From an uncultured Lachnospiraceae bacterium (GTDB lineage Bacteria; Bacillota; Clostridia; Lachnospirales; Lachnospiraceae): a stretch of DNA of 16,161 bases. The stretch is taken from positions 1 to 16,161 of the forward strand of contig CADBQE010000216.1 of assembly GCA_902796695.1 (NCBI GenBank), given 5' to 3'. The notes beneath the pieces are model-generated. The model did not search any database and was not told where the DNA came from. It worked only from the letters and a program-made list of their open reading frames with translations. The position numbers were made by a program, and so were the translations under genes. The stretch's first letter is position 1, and every line of letters begins with the position of its first letter. Shown piece by piece: positions 14,223 through 16,161 of the stretch.

Positions 14223-14816
14223 TCAGTCCGTGATCACGATCTTTTCGATCACCGGCTGCTCCGAAGCGGGGATCGTTCCATTGTTATCCGTCGGACGCGC
14301 GTCCTTCGCGATCTTCTTCACGATCTCCAGGCCCTCGGTCACGCGCCCGAACGCCGCATAATAGTCATCCAGATGCGGCGCGTCATCCACCATGATAAAA
14401 AACTGCGAGCTCGCGCTGTTCATGTCTTTGGCCCGCGCCATGGAGATCACGCCCGCCACATGCTTGATGGGGTTCTCCACGCCGTTGGCCTTGAATTCCC
14501 CTTTGATTTTCTCCGGCACGATCTTGCTGGCCGCATTCGGTGCCCCGCCCTGGATCATAAACCCGTCGATGATCCGATGGAACGTCAGCCCGTCATAGAA
14601 CCCGGCCTGCGCCAGCTTAATGAAATTCGCCACCGTGATCGGCGCGATATCCTCTTCCAGTTCCAACTTGATCGTCCCGTAATCCTTTACCGTGATCTCC
14701 GCATGCCGCAGCTTTCGCGCCGCTCCGCTTTCGCCGTCTTCCTTCTTTCCTCCGCCGCACGCGCTCAGCACTGCAGCGATCCCGACCATTATCAGCACTA
14801 ATGCCGCTTTTTTCAT
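14223..14816 (-). CDS. Lipoprotein cyclophilin-type peptidyl-prolyl cis-trans isomerase
   Basis: This 197-residue protein speeds proline isomerisation during folding of exported proteins at the outer face of the membrane. A short signal peptide ends in the lipobox LSAC, with Cys20 as lipidation site, and a Gly/Lys/Glu-rich tether follows. The cyclophilin core shows FHRIIDGFMIQGG (79-91), where His80-Arg81, Phe86 and Gln89 match the CypA active site. SSQFF (136-140) and AAFGRVTEG (154-162) are in the expected places. The ATG at 14816 is preferred, since AAGGAG lies 7-8 bases upstream; an in-frame ATG at 14849 would add 11 mostly basic residues before the signal and has its GGAGG touching the start. 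It is the first gene of the operon with the Suv3-like helicase and Nudix genes. It could help fold secreted proteins such as the large protease nearby, but nothing in the sequence shows this. Confidence 0.93.
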   Translation of the reverse strand: MKKAALVLIMVGIAAVLSACGGGKKEDGESGAARKLRHAEITVKDYGTIKLELEEDIAPITVANFIKLAQAGFYDGLTFHRIIDGFMIQGGAPNAASKIVPEKIKGEFKANGVENPIKHVAGVISMARAKDMNSASSQFFIMVDDAPHLDDYYAAFGRVTEGLEIVKKIAKDARPTDNNGTIPASEQPVIEKIVITD

Positions 14817-14869
14817 TGTCCTTCTCCTTTTCCGCCGCCGGCGCTTCATCCTCCGCCCGGCGCCGCTTC

Positions 14870-14898
14870 AGTGTACCATTTTCCGCGCGCCTCCGCAA
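14870..14898 (-). promoter_or_regulatory. Candidate promoter of the cyclophilin-helicase-Nudix operon
   Basis: On the minus strand, TACACT (14875-14870, 4/6 match) is preceded at 17 bases by TTGCGG (14898-14893, 3/6 match). The -35 lies in the left arm of a hairpin-forming sequence. The match is weak, and it is offered because it is the best pair in the correct orientation and distance. Confidence 0.3.
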
Positions 14899-14902
14899 GT
14901 GC

Positions 14903-14948
14903 CCCCCTTTTCCGGCTTTGCGGAGCCCCCTTTTCCGGCTTTGCGGAG
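14903..14948. repeat. Two tandem copies of a 23-bp unit with hairpin potential
   Basis: The unit CCCCCTTTTCCGGCTTTGCGGAG (23 bases) occurs perfectly at 14903-14925 and 14926-14948. Its end TTGCGGAG is the reverse complement of CTCCGCAA at 14891-14898, so either copy could pair with that arm to form a stem of 8 bp. It lies between the divergent cyclophilin and cysteine-protease genes, just at the edge of a drop in GC content. Confidence 0.85.
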
Positions 14949-15028
14949 CCTGCCCGCCCGATACGCGGGAGTTCACCTTGAGTGCCGGCAGGCCAAGATG
15001 ACTATTTTCCAAAAAAGCACAAAAAATA

Positions 15029-15057
15029 TTGACAATGTTGCGAATTCAATTTAGTAT
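15029..15057 (+). promoter_or_regulatory. Promoter of the secreted cysteine protease gene
   Basis: A perfect -35 TTGACA (15029-15034) is followed after 17 bases by TAGTAT (15052-15057, 4/6 match). TATTAT at 15055-15060 matches better (5/6) but at a 20-base spacing. The flanks are strongly AT-rich. Transcription should start near 15064. Confidence 0.65.
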
Positions 15058-15169
15058 TATTGGTACAAAGATATAGGCAGCGCGTATTATCATCTTTAGG
15101 GCGGAGTTTTGAAAAGTAACACTTATCAGCAGCGGAACAGCAAAAAGATTATTACAGGAGGACAAAACG

Positions 15170-15757
15170 ATGAAGAAAAGGTTCTGTTTATTTGTTGCAG
15201 TGTTATTATTTAGCGCAGTTCCGTTAATGGCCGCTTCCGGCAGTTACGTAATAGGAAGCGGATTTGAGACTCAGAGCAAATCTAATTGGTGCTGGGCAGC
15301 CTGTGCCGTTAACATCAATAAGGTTGAAAACAACAACGTGACCAGATCGCAGAATGCTATAGTGTATCACATAGTCGGGGCTTCATGGGGAGATCCTTAT
15401 GATCCATATCCCAATGTTATGGTTTCCCTCAGTAATGCAAGAGCCGCAGCGGATTATGCCAGTTATGGATCGGTAAGTTATACAGCTGTGGCTAATGCTT
15501 TGGGATTCTCGCAAATTGTTGATAAGATCGATGCGAATCATCCGATTACAGCAGGTATGCTGACACCCGGGGGAGGGACTGCATATGGACATTTTGTGCT
15601 GATCCGGGGATGGAAAGAACTGCCGAGTGGAATGCAGTATGTGAATATTCATAATCCTCAAAACGGAGCCACGAATTATTGTTTGTACTCTTCGTTTCTG
15701 AACGGGATGGCAATCAATGGACTTGCATATGCGGCATCGATATACAGAACCCCGTAA
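15170..15757 (+). CDS. Secreted papain-like cysteine protease (C70/C39-like)
   Basis: This 195-residue protein begins with a Sec signal peptide (MKKRF basic start, hydrophobic VAVLLFSAVPLMA, cleavage near residue 21-22). The mature part opens with QSKSNWCWAACA, the signature of papain-like peptidases of the C70 (AvrRpt2) and C39-like groups: Cys41 is the nucleophile and Gln35 the oxyanion residue. YGHFVLIRGW gives His141, and IHNPQ gives Asn162 as the third member. All key residues are present, so it is probably active outside the cell. AGGAGG lies 8 bases before the ATG. Its AT-rich DNA contains several TTA codons, four within the first 20 residues, unlike the genes to the left. A second secreted protein follows on the same strand. 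Substrate is unknown; toxin, bacteriocin-processing or host-directed roles are all open. Confidence 0.85.
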   Translation: MKKRFCLFVAVLLFSAVPLMAASGSYVIGSGFETQSKSNWCWAACAVNINKVENNNVTRSQNAIVYHIVGASWGDPYDPYPNVMVSLSNARAAADYASYGSVSYTAVANALGFSQIVDKIDANHPITAGMLTPGGGTAYGHFVLIRGWKELPSGMQYVNIHNPQNGATNYCLYSSFLNGMAINGLAYAASIYRTP

Positions 15758-15810
15758 AGCAGCGGTCCCGGTCAATGCAACGCAATATGTACTGCAGCGG
15801 ATTAAATATC

Positions 15811-15846
15811 ATGTCAGAAGAAGAAAAGGAGGTGTATTCAGTATGA
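15811..15846 (+). other. Eleven-residue mini-ORF overlapping the next start codon
   Basis: ATG at 15811 opens MSEEEKEVYSV and stops at TGA 15844-15846, giving an ATGA overlap with the start of the next gene. The ribosome site of that gene lies within it. No good ribosome site precedes the mini-ORF itself, so it may be chance; translational coupling is possible. Confidence 0.2.
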
Positions 15847-16161
15847 AAACTTATCGAATCGCATTGATTGCCCTGTTGTCTGTAATCTTCTGCGGAATTG
15901 TTTCCGTTAAAGCTGCCCCGGAAGCAACGGAAGATTACAGGGCACAATTGGCAGAAGAGAATGCCGACACGCAGCAGCCTCTTCAGGAATCGGTCCTGGA
16001 TTTCCTGGAATTGTGGAACAGCACGCAGGACGGTAAGATCGAAGCTGTATATCCCGACAGAAGTTACATCATTCGAACCGAAACCCCGGAAGAAGGGTAT
16101 TATCTGGCGACAAAAGTATTTAATAACCGGGGCTTTTCCGGACTGAAGGAGAATAATCCCA
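15843..16161 (+). CDS. Secreted protein of unknown function (3' end outside window)
   Basis: The ATG at 15843 is preceded by a near-perfect ribosome site AAGGAGGT (15826-15833, spacing 9). The first 24 residues are a signal peptide (MKTYR, a hydrophobic core IALIALLSVIFCGIVS, then VKA). The mature part visible here (about 80 residues) is acidic and begins APEATEDYRAQLAEENADTQQ; it contains WNSTQDG and GYYLATKVFNNRGFSGL. No family is recognised. It lies 85 bases after the cysteine protease, with the same AT-rich composition and orientation, so the two are probably cotranscribed. It could be a partner, substrate or inhibitor of that protease, but the visible part does not show which. Confidence 0.8.
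   Translation, partial: MKTYRIALIALLSVIFCGIVSVKAAPEATEDYRAQLAEENADTQQPLQESVLDFLELWNSTQDGKIEAVYPDRSYIIRTETPEEGYYLATKVFNNRGFSGLKENNP

Larger units (their letters stand above)
14817..15169. other. Divergent intergenic region at a composition boundary
   Basis: There is no convincing gene in these roughly 350 bases. The left part is GC-rich and holds the operon's ribosome site, candidate promoter and tandem repeat. From about 15000 the sequence becomes AT-rich and carries the promoter, a leader of about 105 bases and the ribosome site of the cysteine protease gene. Confidence 0.7.

Noticed and set aside
13953..14801. 282-codon plus-strand frame, and those at 11934-12458, 12639-13169 and 13185-13649
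   Set aside because: They are antisense to the helicase and cyclophilin, have Arg-rich low-complexity products and cross real gene boundaries.
14817..14849. Upstream start of the cyclophilin at 14849
   Set aside because: It would put an Arg/Lys run in front of a complete lipoprotein signal peptide, and GGAGG directly touches that ATG.
14903..14948. Two tandem repeats as a CRISPR array
   Set aside because: The copies are directly adjacent without spacers and there are only two.
15383..15947. Minus-strand frames of 130 and 77 codons in the cysteine protease region
   Set aside because: They run against two well-supported signal-peptide genes on the plus strand and lack ribosome sites or domains.

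Overview
The window is bacterial and GC-rich. It has strong AGGAGG-type ribosome binding sites, a lipobox lipoprotein, a lactocepin/C5a-peptidase-like cell-surface subtilase with a dockerin-like insert, an iron-dependent alcohol dehydrogenase behind a Rex-like operator, and a Suv3-type helicase. Together these suggest an anaerobic member of the Clostridia (Bacillota), perhaps from a gut or rumen community. This placement is inferred from gene content and cannot be narrowed to a genus.

Region 1 (1-9236, minus strand) is one enormous open reading frame with no interruption. It encodes a secreted S8 serine protease of at least 3078 residues, and its C-terminus lies beyond the left edge. In order it carries a signal peptide, a propeptide, a catalytic domain with a PA insert (Asp211, His303, Ser676), Fn3-like A-domains with a dockerin-like Ca-binding pair inserted, a further Ig-like module, propeller-like beta-rich stretches, three gingipain-type cleaved-adhesin ('choice-of-anchor J') modules, two Big_2 Ig modules, a cohesin-like module and the start of an unrecognised C-terminal module. 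Most of the length appears to be for binding and attachment rather than proteolysis.

Region 2 (9237-9696) is a divergent control region. It holds a promoter for the protease, a promoter for the alcohol dehydrogenase with an overlapping Rex-like site, and several small repeats and palindromes.

Region 3 (9697-10990, plus strand) is a single-gene unit: an iron-containing alcohol dehydrogenase followed by a strong hairpin terminator. The terminator appears to serve the convergent operon as well.

Region 4 (11046-14816, minus strand) is a compact three-gene operon with gaps of about 30 bases. It encodes a lipoprotein cyclophilin (extracytoplasmic peptidyl-prolyl isomerase), an 816-residue Suv3-like RNA helicase with a C-terminal zinc-knuckle motif, and a Nudix hydrolase.

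Region 5 (about 15000-16161, plus strand) changes abruptly to AT-rich DNA with different codon use, including TTA leucine codons that the rest of the window largely avoids. It encodes a secreted papain-like (C70/C39-like) cysteine protease and the start of a second, unrecognised secreted protein. It may be a more recently acquired segment.

The very long open frames opposite the protease, dehydrogenase and helicase genes lie codon-on-codon antisense to real genes. They are treated as by-products of codon bias.
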